A stretch of DNA of 64,000 nucleotides from Pomphorhynchus laevis (GCA_012934845.2 WNNJ02002023.1:1-64000); one strand, 5' to 3'; counted from the first letter of the stretch, positions 25,511 to 37,480 are shown. The notes: generated by a model not told the origin, from the sequence alone. Made by a program: numbers and translations.

Positions 25511-26027
25511 ATCGATATATATCTATACGTATATCTTTCCTAAACTCATTGTTTAATTATTAAAAGATAATTATATCAATTATTTATTCACTTTAATACA
25601 ATCTTGCGAAATTAATTGTTTGATGGCTAAGAAAATTTTAGTTTAAGCTAGCATTAAAATGACCGTTTCAAAACAGATAAAGCACGTTTGTGTCTATCAT
25701 GATGTCCAATAATGTAACGATTTCTGTAGACGTTCTTTAAAAATTGATAATAATGCATGAAAATATCACAATAGCAAGTATCCTGCTATTATTTATTTAT
25801 CATTATAAAACTTGTATTACCAAATTAATATTAATCGAATATTATTGATTACAGTAAAATATTTTATCTAATTAATTTATAACTTTGAAATTAAAAAATA
25901 CATTGTTAATGTTCTGATATTTCTTAACTAGCATTCAATCCTCCATAATTCGGTAATCAAACAATCTCAACTATCCGTTTATAATCAGTAACTGTGTAAG
26001 TGATATCAATTATATCACGTCCAGCTT
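25511..26027 (+). other. Presumed Islet proximal promoter and 5' leader
   Basis: Non-coding sequence immediately before the Islet ATG. I see no clear TATA box or initiator that I would defend, and the transcription start cannot be placed by eye. Confidence 0.3.
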
Positions 26028-26118
26028 ATGACCTCCAAGAGGTCATATTCTTTCAATTACGATGAAAAATCTACTTCACCGCTTAATACAAAGCGAAAAT
26101 GCGACCAAGACTTGAGAG
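26028..26118 (+). CDS. isl: Islet coding exon 1 (start codon)
   Basis: Begins ATGACCTCC and encodes 30 residues rich in K, S and T ([13 protein letters not shown]...KRKCDQDLR), then one base of the next codon. The donor is AG|GTAAAT at 26118/26119. It ends in phase 1 and joins exon 2, which begins with AC, to form a GAC codon. The joined DKKKC before LIM1 resembles the KKK-containing leader of vertebrate ISL1. I chose this ATG because it is the only one in frame and in phase near a good donor; an additional upstream exon cannot be excluded. Confidence 0.8.
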
Positions 26119-29100
26119 GTAAATTCAACAACATATGAAATTGTGTTTTTATTTATTTTTTGCATTGAAAACAGGATTTATAAAAGTTTAAATACTTTTA
26201 ATATTTTCATTTTTCTAAATTGATATTTGCGATACCAATTTATAACGTTTCAGATAGTTCTGCATTGTAAATTTGCAAACATTGCATTTTGGAACTTATT
26301 TTATCATTTATTATAGTGCATTATAATATAATATTATGATATCATATTATATAATATTATTTCATATAATATTATAATATTATATAATATTATTCATTTT
26401 CAATATTATTTTATGTAATAAACTATACATGAATAAAATTCTGAAATTTTAATATTTAAAATACAGTGCAGGGAGGAGTTTTCAATCTGATAATTGAAAT
26501 GACTTCTCTCATATAATTGTGCTAAACTAACACCTTTAACTCAAACAATTTTGACACAATTTAGAAATTAGTTATTGTTCAAAATTTAATGAATATGCTG
26601 GATAATATAGCATAAATGGGAGGAAACATCGAATCATGTGAAGTTACCCTGCAGCTAACTAATGTATCGTCATTATATATTATAAATGCATTATTTTGCT
26701 AGTGTTATATGAGCTGAACGTAATTTTGATACCTGATGAATTAGTTAACAAATTTGCTTGCCTAGGGCAAGTGAAGACGTGTAACTTAAATAGAGTAACT
26801 TAAAGGATGTTACTTTTGATAAATATTCATAAAGTTGCCTTTATTTTATTGAACTTAAATTCTATAATCAAAATTGATGATTTCTTCATTAAAATTGTGT
26901 CAAATTAGGTAATTTGACGATAGCACAATTTAATTTTTAGAATACAAGTTCTCATTAATGATTTTATGAGATGTATTGAACCACCTTAGCATAACGTTCA
27001 TTAATAATATTTCACGTTTTAATTATAAAATCTTTATAAATAGAAAGTGTAAGTGTAAAGCAAATAGTAAAATATATAAATCAACACAATAACATAAAAG
27101 AGGATTGCTATCGTGATCAAAATTTTCTCTTTAATACAGCCGGTTTCGCATCCAAACGAATACGCATCTTCAACGGCTCAGTATCGATTGATGATAAGCT
27201 ATAGTTTTGATTTCCGCGCCTTGATTTTGTAATTTACTGTTGCTTCAGTGTCAAAATATCGACGATAAAAATGTATCAACTTGACATATTAACTTGATGT
27301 ATTAAACCACATATGTTTCAATAAAAATATTTGATAGTAGCAAAAAAATATTAATATATAAAACAAATGTGATTTAACTCTAACATTACGTTATCAAAGA
27401 ATTTGATATTTCCTGTTAAAATAAAATATTTAAAAATTCTATTAAGATTGTTGCAAAAACACCGTTGTCTCACAAATTATAAATATTCAATCAAGGAATA
27501 ATAAATGATTAAATAAAATAAAAATACGTGCTTTATAAGTGCATCCACTTATGTGGATGCACCTAATGTACAATAAAAAGGAAATCTTTTTAAGACTGTT
27601 GAATATTATGGAGTCTGTGATAAATTAAATTAAATTAAATTAATTAAAAATCATCACTTTACGAATTAAGATAGCTTGTAATGTGAGTGCGGTGTCTATT
27701 CAGTGTCTATTAACTATTATTAATTATCTATTGTTTAATTATTCCCGAGCGACATATGCTCGGTGAGATTCCTGACACAGAGGATCAGCACAGCCATTTA
27801 GGGAGGTACCGGGCATGCATCAGGGAGACGATCGCTGGCAGATACCCAGAAGAATATAATTTCTGACCATAATATAATTGAATAATTATTAATTGTTTTT
27901 TGATAATAATTTTAATTATTTAAATAATCGGATAAATAATTAAAACAATTTTACATGTTTAGATTTAAATAAAATTAATGTTTAGACAAGAAAAAATGTT
28001 ATAGCTGTGATTCTGAGATCAAAAGCAGCCAGTTCAGTTATAAAGTGAATAATTGTATTGATTTGCATCCGGAATGTTTAAAATGCAAGGATTGCGACCG
28101 GTTCCTTACTGATAATGACACATGTTTTATTCGACAGAAACAAATCTACTGTAAACAAGATTATGTTCGGTAAGTATTTAATATAATAGTAATTGAGAAC
28201 ATTAAATATTTTTTAAGTTACCTCAACTTTAAAACTGTTAACAGTAATCAATTTAAGTTCTTGTGATATTAAAAAGTTTTATTCGCAAATTTTGTCATTT
28301 GGTCTAATTAAAGTCAGATTTCAATGTCAGAATTAAATTTTATTAATCAAACTAGATTCGTTTCAAGTGCAATTTAAATATCAAATAATAATTACATGTT
28401 TACAACATTTAGTTATATTTTTATACAATGTATTAAGTTATTAATTTTATATATGTCTTAATTTTATATATTGATATATTAAATTTCAAAATATATAATT
28501 AATATATTACTTCGTTGTATACGAAACTTAAAACGAAATTTCGTATTGGAGCTTAAAACGTTGCTTTGAGCTATTCCGACACAAATTTTGAAATTTATTG
28601 TAATTTGAAAAAATTATTAAAAATTTTGAATTTAAAATTTTGAATTATTAAAATTTTGAAAAAGCTCTACAACTTTTAAAATGAACAAAGTCTAATATAA
28701 CTGAGACTATAGTCATAATTAATATACACAGCAATCATGTAAGGCATTGGACACAACAGCAAAAATTACAATGTGAAAATAACAATCTATGAAATATGCA
28801 AATTGATAATGAGAATTTTAAATTTGTTTGTCACTCAAGAGCTTATACATATATTTATATCGCTTAGTGATATAAATATAACTACATATTTTATGTAAAG
28901 TCTGCTATATTCCTTATTAAAAGAGGAGCTACTGCTTTTTAAATTGCCTTATTTCGACTTTGTTGAAAATTGTTGGTAAACAAATAAGATAATCTAACCT
29001 ATATTCATTGTTGTGGCCAAATTTTAGATATTCACTTGACTACAGAATATTTCGATAACAATCCAGCCTTTGAATACGAATAAAATATCGTACTTCTTTA

Positions 29101-32100
29101 AAATATCATAATTTTGATATACCATTTCAAATAATACAACATTATGAAAATATTTTTCTATAGCTAGCACACCGTATTGATTCGTCAATATATAATATAA
29201 TGATAATAATATTTTAATATTTTGATTTTTAAATTTGTTGTTAACTCATAAAAATTATTAGCTGATCGAAGGATAGAGTAAAGTTAAAATAAACTGCAAA
29301 TTCAATAGTAAAATAAGCATTTTGATTTTTATTAACTCGGGAAATAGAGAGTGAATAGACTTTTCATTGAAATCGAATGTTCGATAGTTAACTGCTATCT
29401 TCAAGAGAAACAACTTTTGAAAAAACGGTTTTTCAATAAAATTGTTTTTATAATTTTGTCTAAATTATATAATTTAATTTTTATAATTTTATGAAAATTA
29501 TATTCACTCTACGTTCCCAAGGTAACAAAATTCGACATTTTTATTTTGCTATTGAATTTGCAGTTTATCTTAAACTTTCCATTAAATTAATTGGAAACTC
29601 TACCATAATGCAAATTTCCTACTTTTTTGTTAAATACATTTGAACATACAAATAATGCTGTTTGATAACATTAAAATAGTATTAAAGATTTTTTAAATGT
29701 AAAATAAATTAGCGCATAATCTTTCAATCGATGATTGGTTTATTTCTTTAACGTGCTGCTAATCGGTCACACAAACAGATTATTTATATCATAATCTATT
29801 ATATTGAATTATATTTGTTTACAAAAATGATGATATGATCATTACGATCCCAAGGATAAAATTAATGAAAAATTAATTCCAAATTGTGCGTTCTTTTTTA
29901 GCTTTCATTTTTTGTTTAAAAGTCTCAATTTCAATTAAATAAATTTTCATTCGTAATTTCTTCAAATTATATTTTTTTGCGATTTAAGAAATTTTTCAAT
30001 GTCCTGCAGCCGATGCCATCGAAATTTTAATGGAAATGATTACGTCATACGTGCCAGATATCATTTGTACCATATTGGCTGCTTTAGATGCGATATATGT
30101 CGAAAGAATATCGTTGGCGGTCAAGAATTTGCCTCATTTCAAGGCAAAATTTATTGTTCAAAAGATTTTGAAACGATTATACATCGAAATGCCAGAGAGC
30201 GAAAGAAAGTTATAAATGCATCACCAAACAAAACTGATGTAAATTTAAAAACAGGTAGGCATTTTAACTGCTTTTGTAAATTGTTTAATTGCATATATAA
30301 ATTTATAAAAATCACACAAAGATCACATATTATTTTTATGTAAAATTTACAAGATTGTTGGTATTTTGCATTAGAAATAAATTATCATTTTATGTTTCAT
30401 TTTTTAAATGTTTTAAATTTGAATTATAAGGTATGATTCGCCTTGTTATGATGTCTTGTTAAACGCCTTGTTATGCTTTAAATGCCAGTTATTTTCTGAG
30501 ATAATCGCAAAGTCTCGACTCAAGTACCATATCTTATTCTCAAGATTTGTTCGTTTTGTAATTGCATGCAAGTACTTAGACACCTTTAAATTATATGTCT
30601 AAGTGCCTGTATCATTACACAGATACGCTTTGTACATAATTTGCGTCTTCAGTAACATCTAAGTTATATAGTTTTAACTGAAAATTAGGAAACATGCATT
30701 ATCCGGAAAGTAGATTTGAATTGAATTTTAATTCAGTTTTGAACAACATCACGTGTAGTACGTAATTCATGTATTGCAACTGTAAAATTGAACGTGCAGC
30801 TTTACACTATACCGACAAGCAATGCATGCACCTAGCCTTGAGGTCTGTTTTCCAAATATTTCAATAGTGCGCTAGCTTTGATCAGTGAACTTTATGAATC
30901 GTTTATTCTTGGAATAAAAGACTCATTGATCAGTGGTCAGCTAATAAACTACATTCTAATTGACAAAAATTAGCATTGTAGTATAGTTTCTTTGTTTCGT
31001 ATTTGTTTTGGCAAGTTGTCGTATCTCTTTGATAATCAATTCTATTTCACCGCAAAAACATGTGTTGGATATACGCTTAAATGATTCAATGTACTGAATG
31101 ATCACGAACTAATTATTATTTACTGATGGCAACCAATCATCATAAAAAGTGATGTAAAAGAGCTCAACAAATCAGTTGAATTATCAAATTACACGTATTT
31201 GCTTAGAAATATATTGATTTAAATTGATTCGAATTGACTAAAATTTGTATGAGAGAATTGCCATATAATATTAAAAGTATCGTCGAATTATGCAGATATA
31301 ACGGTATTTGACAATTATGCTACAAATAAGAGTAAATGACAGCTACTTGATAATTTGATAGGATCACTAGTTTAAATATGATAACAGTCATATGACTGTA
31401 ATCATATCAAAATCCAATTAGAATTTAAAGTTTATTAAATCACTTATAATATAAACTTATGTTTCTAAAAGTACTTTTAATAAAAAAATAATAGAACTTC
31501 CTAATTAAGTAAATAATATTTTTAATATATCAGATCAGATAACTGAGTCTATGTATTTTATACGATATATACAATAAAGATAGATAATAAATAATTATAA
31601 TATTTTATGCAATTTATAATTATATCAAGTAAAAAATTATAATTGAAATTTAAAATAAAAGTTAAAATAAACTTAACATTATTTTATAAAAGAAACATTT
31701 CAAAGGAGATCAATGAAGTTTATTTCTTGATCGCAATCTTCTATGGTATCCTAGATACATGCTGAGTTGGCTCGTTAACTCGCCACACTTAGTATTTGGG
31801 ATAAAAAAAGACGCCGATCGACATTCGTCGGTACTCCTATTCAATAACCTGTCAAGTTCATCCAAATATTTAGTGGTGTACGGGGCGATCGCACCTCAGT
31901 TTCCACCGATTCGAAATCGTATATCCTTTCGTCGAGACATGCATATTTCCTTCGTTTTTAACTTCAGCTGAGGCTGCGGCAGCCTCAGCTGAAGTAACAT
32001 ATAATATTTAGCTATTTCTTTAACTTGCTAATTTAATAGAATTATTATATGATTTCAATGAAGTCAATATTTTGTATTTTATATTATGATATATTTACGG

Positions 32101-35100
32101 TATAATATGCACCAAAATAAGCGAAAATCTATTCTTAAACAAACGTTTAAGAATATATTCTAATTTTTATTTTATTAAATATTTTAGTATTTAAATAGCT
32201 AGTAGAAGTTGCTTATTAATTGTTAGAAATACAATAACAATCATGAACAAAAAAGGTGTCGAAACCGAGGATACAATTTATACTTTTACGAGAATAATAA
32301 AACGTTAAAAAAATATTTTTATGTATATTTTTATAATTTATTTAATAATAAATTTATTTAATAATTTTGTTATTAAATAATTTTTATAATTTTGTGTATT
32401 CAAATCTTTAATAAAATAAAATTACAGGCAACTGACCTATTTTCATAGGCAAATGATTTAAAGAGCGATTGTAATCGCCCTTTTATAATCCACAAATTTA
32501 ATTATAGACTAGGGTTTATCAAATAACATTTGATATGTGAACTTTATTTTAATTTTAAGAGTAAGCAATTTTTGGATGAAATTGTATTATCTATTTGATT
32601 GATATTGATAGATGACGAACAATGCGAGTCAGACGACAGTAGTGACGACAAAGAACAAGACGAAACGTGTACCAGAAGTGGTCAACGAAAGGAAAAAGCA
32701 ACTCGTGTGCGAACAGTTCTAAATGAGAAGCAGTTGTATACCCTAAGGACATGCTACGGTGCAAATCCAAGGCCTGATGCTCTTTTGAAGGAGCAGCTCG
32801 TTGAAATGACTAATCTAAGCCCAAGAGTGATTCGTGTATGGTTTCAAAATAAGCGCTGCAAAGACAAGAAGAAGGCGATTCTTATGAAACAAATGCAAGA
32901 ACATCAAAAGGTATATACAAATTGAGATTTATTACATTTTGAGCAAAATTAAATATTTAACTCAAGTATAAATTAAAAAACATTAAATACATCGTAAATA
33001 AAAATAGTTGAACGCATTATTTAACGAAATAGTTTGATGATATTTGAATTTTCTTTAGAATTTAGGTTCAAATTATTACTTCATCAACGGCAAAAATCTT
33101 ACTAACTAATACAAACAGTTTATAAAAAATAAAAAACTTTGTTTTTGCCGTTTCTTTTCATTATTTTTTCGGTTTTAATACGTCAATGAAATATCACAAT
33201 AAAATAATATAATAATTAAAATTAAATAAAATAATCTCAATAAAAGTAAATTCACTTTAATGTCAATTAATAAAATCCAATTAATCATTAAAACAGTTTA
33301 TTTTTTAAATCAAATCAGCTGCGTTACGTATTTAATTAAGATTATAAAATTGAAAAATAATGCTAAATCAAAATTCAATAATTTAATAATAAATAATAAA
33401 TAATCGTAATATAAGATTTTATATAATTCATATCAAGTTAAAATTAAAAATTGAAATTTAAAGTTAATTTTTACGAATTAGTTTACCAAACATATTGAAC
33501 CTTAGGTTTTATTTAAAAATTGTTTTGGGTTTCTATTGTTAAAGGTTTTATTGTTTAACTAAAAGTAAGCATGAAAAAAGTTTTAGAAATGATAAGAAAA
33601 ATTACTCAAATGCCAAATTATGATAAATTCGATTCTACGCGTAACTTGTTGCTTAATGACCGAATGTGACAGCATGTTGAAAATTAGCCCGTGAAATTCT
33701 TTCAGACTAATTTTGCCGAATTGCACAAATGCGCACCGGGGGAAATACTATAATGTGCACTTGTCTTCGTCTTGATTATATAATTACTTTAAAAATTAAT
33801 GATCATTTTAAATCTAAGCAAATACGTATCGATGTATTACACATTGCAGCAGTGATAAAATTATTTTAATAAAGTGTCACTTTCTGGCTGTTATTATTGA
33901 AAACACTTTGTTTTTGTAATCTAGTGTACTAGCATTTATGATAGAACACTATGCATTATTTATGCAAATGTATTAAATTGTGAATTCCCTGACATGATTC
34001 CTTGTCAATCTTGTAGTTCTTGTATTCTCTGACGAGAATTGCAATCTCATTTGTTGATTTTTGCCAAGAGCAAAAGAAGTACCACGGCGTGAAAACGTTT
34101 CCAGCTTTCGAGATACTTCTCCCTCACTCCGTGTCAAAAGTAGCGTGAAAATTTACCCTCCTTTCGTAAACAATAGAACTGTTGGAACTGTTGGAATAGG
34201 AAGAGGAATACGAATGTAACCGCAGGGCATTGTTTATTATCATAAATCAAGTTTTTATCCAGCGAGTTATATGGTAATCTAATCACTAGTTATTATCAAA
34301 GCAAAATCTTCGATACAATCTGGTTTTAAAAGTCCATCTTACTGATGGGTTAGATTTTATCGATGATTTAAACTGATAAAATAAATAGCTTAAAGAATAA
34401 ATTTATTTATAAAAATTAAATATTATTAAAATGAAAAATACTTGTATTTTTAGAGAGAGACCTCTAATCAATTAGAAACCACTGCAAATTGATTAATAGT
34501 AGTTCATATCACATGACAACGTGTTGATAATGTTTTAAAAAGAATTTAGTCTAACTGAAATTTAAGTATCACAAAATTATTTTTGACAGTTTTGTAAAAA
34601 TACTTTGAATAAATAAAAAATTAAATTAAATTTACATATTAAAACTAATCATATTTAAATAAAACTTATGTTTAAAATAAAATGTGTGTATATCAAAGAC
34701 TGTATGTACAACCAAATTGTATTTTTATCACATTCGCAAACTTTTATTTAAAAATTGAAAGGAACAAATTATTTACAATGTATTTTTAGCTTCGAGCAAT
34801 TGGTCATTCAGCGATGCCCCTCATTGCATCTGACCCAATATCCAATGAAATATGTGTGAATGAATTTGTTCCTCAGATGGATATTACAACAATCCACAAT
34901 CCATGGATTTCAAATGATTACATTAATGTACCAATGCAAAGCACAAGCACAACCGGTAATGAACAACACACTATTCAGCAGACATTTACTTTAAATCAAA
35001 ACCAGCAATTGAATAATATGCAGTTGAATCAACAACAAAATGGGCTTCAGCAACAAAGTATTCGTCATAGACAACCCCTACAGCAGCCTCATCACTCGCA

Positions 35101-35236
35101 ATATCAGAACAGCGAGCAGCGTGGACCACACGAAAATAATAACGACGAAGATGACTTTTTTGATCTCATGAGTTCTACAGATTGCAGAAAAAACGGTGAT
35201 TATTTTGATCTTTTTGACGACCTGCCTGATACATAA
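26028..35236 (+). CDS. isl: Islet LIM-homeodomain transcription factor (5 coding exons)
   Basis: Nuclear transcription factor of the Islet/tailup family, which specifies motor neurons and other neuronal, pharyngeal and cardiac cell types and acts with LIM-domain-binding (Ldb) and Lhx3-type partners. Exons: 26028-26118, 27986-28169, 29989-30254, 32612-32910, 34790-35236. All introns are GT-AG, phases agree at every junction, and the total is 1287 nt, 428 residues plus stop. LIM1 spans residues 35-89 (ligands C35, C38, H58, C61, C64, C67, C86, D89). LIM2 spans 98-151 (C98, C101, H120, C123, C126, C129, C148, D151). An acidic linker at 181-200 leads to the homeodomain at about 210-269 with W257, F258, Q259, N260; it is nearly identical to vertebrate ISL1 over [11 protein letters not shown] and [19 protein letters not shown]. 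Residues 289-324 align with the Lhx-binding segment of ISL1, and the tail is Gln-rich. The protein is longer than vertebrate ISL1 (349 residues). Confidence 0.95.
26119..27985 (+). other. Islet intron 1 (1867 bp)
   Basis: AT-rich GT-AG intron. It contains an AT palindromic stretch at 26320-26400, a perfect 10+4+10 palindrome at 27539-27562 (GTGCATCCAC/GTGGATGCAC) and a GC-rich island at about 27745-27870 that contrasts sharply with its surroundings. Confidence 0.85.
27539..27562. repeat. Perfect 10+4+10 palindrome in Islet intron 1
   Basis: GTGCATCCAC, four bases, then GTGGATGCAC. It would form a stable hairpin in the primary transcript. Confidence 0.65.
27986..28169 (+). CDS. isl: Islet coding exon 2 (LIM1)
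   Basis: Acceptor TTTAG at 27981-27985 and donor CG|GTAAGT at 28169/28170. Encodes CYSCDSEI...[11 protein letters not shown]...YCKQDYV and two bases of an Arg codon. The zinc-ligand spacing is canonical for LIM domains. The exon ends just after the LIM1 Asp ligand, the same place as the LIM1/LIM2 boundary in vertebrate ISL1. Confidence 0.93.
28170..29988 (+). other. Islet intron 2 (1819 bp)
   Basis: AT-rich GT-AG intron with no repeat family or RNA gene that I recognise. Confidence 0.85.
29989..30254 (+). CDS. isl: Islet coding exon 3 (LIM2)
   Basis: Acceptor TTTAAG at 29983-29988 and donor ACAG|GTAGGC at 30254/30255. Encodes [30 protein letters not shown] and IYCSKDFE, then a basic stretch ARERKK before the linker. 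[14 protein letters not shown] parallels RARSKVYHIECFRC of ISL1. It ends in phase 1; the next exon supplies AT to complete an Asp codon. Confidence 0.93.
30255..32611 (+). other. Islet intron 3 (2357 bp)
   Basis: GT-AG intron. At 31510-31690 it shows Penelope-like terminal debris (ATCAGATCAGATAACTGAGT, similar to 25155). At 31690-31960 lies a GC-richer block with an open 70-residue frame of unknown nature. This is directly followed by the 35-bp E-box palindrome at 31961-31995. Confidence 0.85.
31961..31995. promoter_or_regulatory. 17+1+17 palindrome carrying two CAGCTG E-boxes
   Basis: ACTTCAGCTGAGGCTGC, one G, then its exact reverse complement. Each arm contains CAGCTG, a bHLH-type E-box, so two sites face each other 19 bases apart inside Islet intron 3. 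It could be an intronic bHLH element or a transcript hairpin. Function is inferred only. Confidence 0.4.
32612..32910 (+). CDS. isl: Islet coding exon 4 (acidic linker and homeodomain)
   Basis: Acceptor GATAG at 32607-32611 and donor AAAAG|GTATAT at 32910/32911. Starts with an acidic run ([18 protein letters not shown]), then the whole homeodomain and a helical, basic extension [14 protein letters not shown]. The exon ends in phase 0. The acidic run has no counterpart I know of in vertebrate ISL1. Confidence 0.95.
32911..34789 (+). other. Islet intron 4 (1879 bp)
   Basis: GT-AG intron. A decayed Penelope-like terminal fragment lies at about 33400-33490 (TATCAAGTTAAAATTAAAAA). A somewhat GC-richer stretch at 33640-34230 carries no recognised motif. 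Confidence 0.85.
34790..35236 (+). CDS. isl: Islet coding exon 5 (Lhx-interaction segment, Q-rich tail, stop)
   Basis: Acceptor TTTTTAG ending at 34789; stop TAA at 35234-35236. Encodes [20 protein letters not shown], the segment NPWISNDY, a Gln/Asn-rich region at about residues 335-395, an acidic DDFFDLMSS stretch and the C-terminal DDLPDT. The beginning corresponds to IQGMTGTPMVAASPE of ISL1, NPWISNDY to PPWKVLSDF, and LPDT recalls SSQLPDTPNS, where vertebrate ISL1 continues further. Confidence 0.92.
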   Translation, partial: LRAIGHSAMPLIASDPISNEICVNEFVPQMDITTIHNPWISNDYINVPMQSTSTTGNEQHTIQQTFTLNQNQQLNNMQLNQQQNGLQQQSIRHRQPLQQPHHSQYQNSEQRGPHENNNDEDDFFDLMSSTDCRKNGDYFDLFDDLPDT

Positions 35237-35316
35237 ATACATATATTGCTAATTTTTACAACTGGATATGTCTTCTACTCAAAAACGCTGTTATTGAATG
35301 TATCTATATTCACTCG

Positions 35317-35773
35317 GCTTATATGGTCAGCATATCAAGTCGTATCAACATATTTGTTTGCTATACTTATATGGTCAGCATGTGAAATTGAATCAACATA
35401 TCGTTCGCTATGCTTATATGGTCAGCATGTGCAATCGAATCAATATATTTGTTTGCTATGCTTATATGGTCAGCATGTGCAATCGAATCAATATATTTGT
35501 TTGCTATGCTTATATGGTCAGCATATGAAATCGATTCAACATATCTTCGCTATGCTTATATGGGCAGCATATGAAACATTATATCTGTAAAGCAAGTTAA
35601 TTATTGCACACGAATGTTCCTATCGATTTGATATGGAAGTTAGTAATTGTAAAGACTTTCGATTTTCTTAAAATTGATTGAATATTTGCTTATATGGACA
35701 GCTATATAATTGAATGTTTGTAATATTCTAAAATTGTACATGTTAAAAGATCTAATGCTTATATGGTCAGCAT
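35317..35773 (+). repeat. Eight copies of GCTTATATGGTCAGCAT in the Islet 3'UTR
   Basis: Copies start at 35317, 35365, 35412, 35460, 35508, 35554, 35698 and 35757. The first six form a tandem array of ~48-bp units that also share AATCGAATCAATATAT-like spacers; the last two stand alone and keep only the core. In five copies the core is bounded by ATGCT and AGCAT, which can pair around a nine-base loop TATATGGTC (TATATGGGC in the sixth). Copies 1 and 7 keep three pairs, GCT/AGC. Copy 2 has ACT and pairs poorly. Retention of the core outside the array suggests selection on it. Confidence 0.9.
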
Positions 35774-35980
35774 TATCTCGATGAAATTGCGGTGTATAGC
35801 TAAGACGCAATTACTTCAACCTTGATAAAGAAGAAGCATTGTCTGAATTTGGAAATCAACGAGTTCTTGTGAAAATCGCGAATTTTCAATCATTCAAACT
35901 ATTGCCAAACACATTTTTTAGCGCTTATTGTAAATATATTGTAAAAACCGTGTCTCTCTTGTCTTTATTGTTTGTATTCT

Positions 35981-35986
35981 AATAAA
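35981..35986 (+). terminator. Poly(A) signal AATAAA of Islet
   Basis: First AATAAA after the iterated 3'UTR motif, 745 bases beyond the stop codon. Cleavage is expected 10-30 bases downstream. Confidence 0.6.
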
Positions 35987-36009
35987 TTGTGTAACGATTC
36001 TTTTCTGCT

Positions 36010-37480
36010 CCTATTATAAAATAGCACTTTAAATATTGAATATTTAATATTATATTTAAATAGCATTCGGGCTTTGTAGGATATTTTAATATTAATATTA
36101 ATATTAACTCTTATATTATAATATAACGTGACAAAATAATTCATTTAATAGCAAAACGATGATTGTCGTGTAACCTTACAATAGATGATTGTCGTTTAAC
36201 CTGACATACATGTATTTAAGTTAATACAACTTGAAAGGTATATTCGTATATGATTGATTCTTGTACACTTTAAATGTGTAATTACTCGGTCTTGCACCCC
36301 TTTGATTTTAAGTGAAACAAGGCTAGACAAGATAATCGTGATTAAAAATCACCTTTATAGAATAATATAATACCAGTCTTTCAGTATGTAAATAATTGTC
36401 GTAAATGTATGTGTGCTAATCTAATACTCCTATCGCCTGAATATTTGTACGTCTTTATAAATAATAAATCAAATTTGGTATATCAAATAACGTATATAGA
36501 GAGAGACAATAATTGTCAGATATCTATTGTATTAAAGATATTTTGTCAAAATGTAATGTAAGTTAAATATGTAGGCTAATTTTACATATAAATTATTTCT
36601 TTAAATAATTGAAATTTATGTAGAGTTTGCTTGAGCAGAAAAACACAAATTATAAATATTTTGGAATATATTTATAAAATATTTGTTAAATTTTAATGTT
36701 TAAATGATTTACAGTAAATAATTTTAATGTTTATATAAATATTCTAAAATATTGTTCATGTTGGTTTGTAAAATACGAAATTATTTATATACTTTGAAAA
36801 ATATTACTCATAACATTTTATAAAATTTCATTGTGACGGTATGATAACAACTAAATTCAATGAAACATATTAATTTCATATATATTCATTATATAATATC
36901 AATTTAAATGGATATTTAAATTAATATTATAATATAATAATAATATTATAATATTAATAAATAATTAATATTAAATGAATATTTTATATTCATTTTCAAA
37001 TACACAGTCATGCATAATTTGAAATTTTAATTTTGAATTATTGCAAAATCGAATAACAGCGGTCGTGGAGATGTCTTTAGAAAATTAGTTTATAAATGTA
37101 GTTTAAAGATATTAAAAAAAATTTAAATTTTAACTTTTTAAAGTGCGAATATACCCACATTGTATTTATGTGGGAATTAAAAAATAATACGGTTTAATAA
37201 TACATCAAGAACCAAGGGTTCCGACTTAATTACAATATAAAAAATTATCAGATATTCGGATGGTTTATGTTATCATAAGTACAACAAAAAATTGTGCTGT
37301 TGTCGTAATTGTGCTGTTTACATTCTCGTAATATAAAGAGCTAAAAAATGCCAATTTAAATAATTGTGGCTGTAATTTTAAATTTAATCCGATAAATTAT
37401 TGCAATCATAAAAAATTAATTTGGTATTTTTGTATTAATTGTATTCTTTCGCAAATATTTTCATAGTCTTACAATGAAGA
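36010..37480. other. AT-rich intergenic stretch downstream of Islet
   Basis: No gene or RNA gene seen. An AATATTATAATAT-rich run lies at 36920-36970. Confidence 0.4.

Larger units (their letters stand above)
35237..36005 (+). other. isl: Islet 3' untranslated region
   Basis: Runs from the stop codon to just past the AATAAA at 35981-35986. It is dominated by an iterated 17-base motif (eight copies, 35317-35773). Readings through the array are not coding because the spacing (48, 47, 48, 48, 46) does not keep frame. Confidence 0.75.

Noticed and set aside
31759-31971. 70-residue frame in Islet intron 3 as a host gene or exon
   Set aside because: No recognised motif and no splice sites in phase with the Islet exons; kept only as a GC-rich block of unknown origin.
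35246-35590. Open frames with a 16-residue repeat downstream of Islet
   Set aside because: They are by-products of the ~48-bp 3'UTR array; unit lengths of 46, 47 and 48 do not keep frame, and the frames lie behind the Islet stop and before its poly(A) signal.
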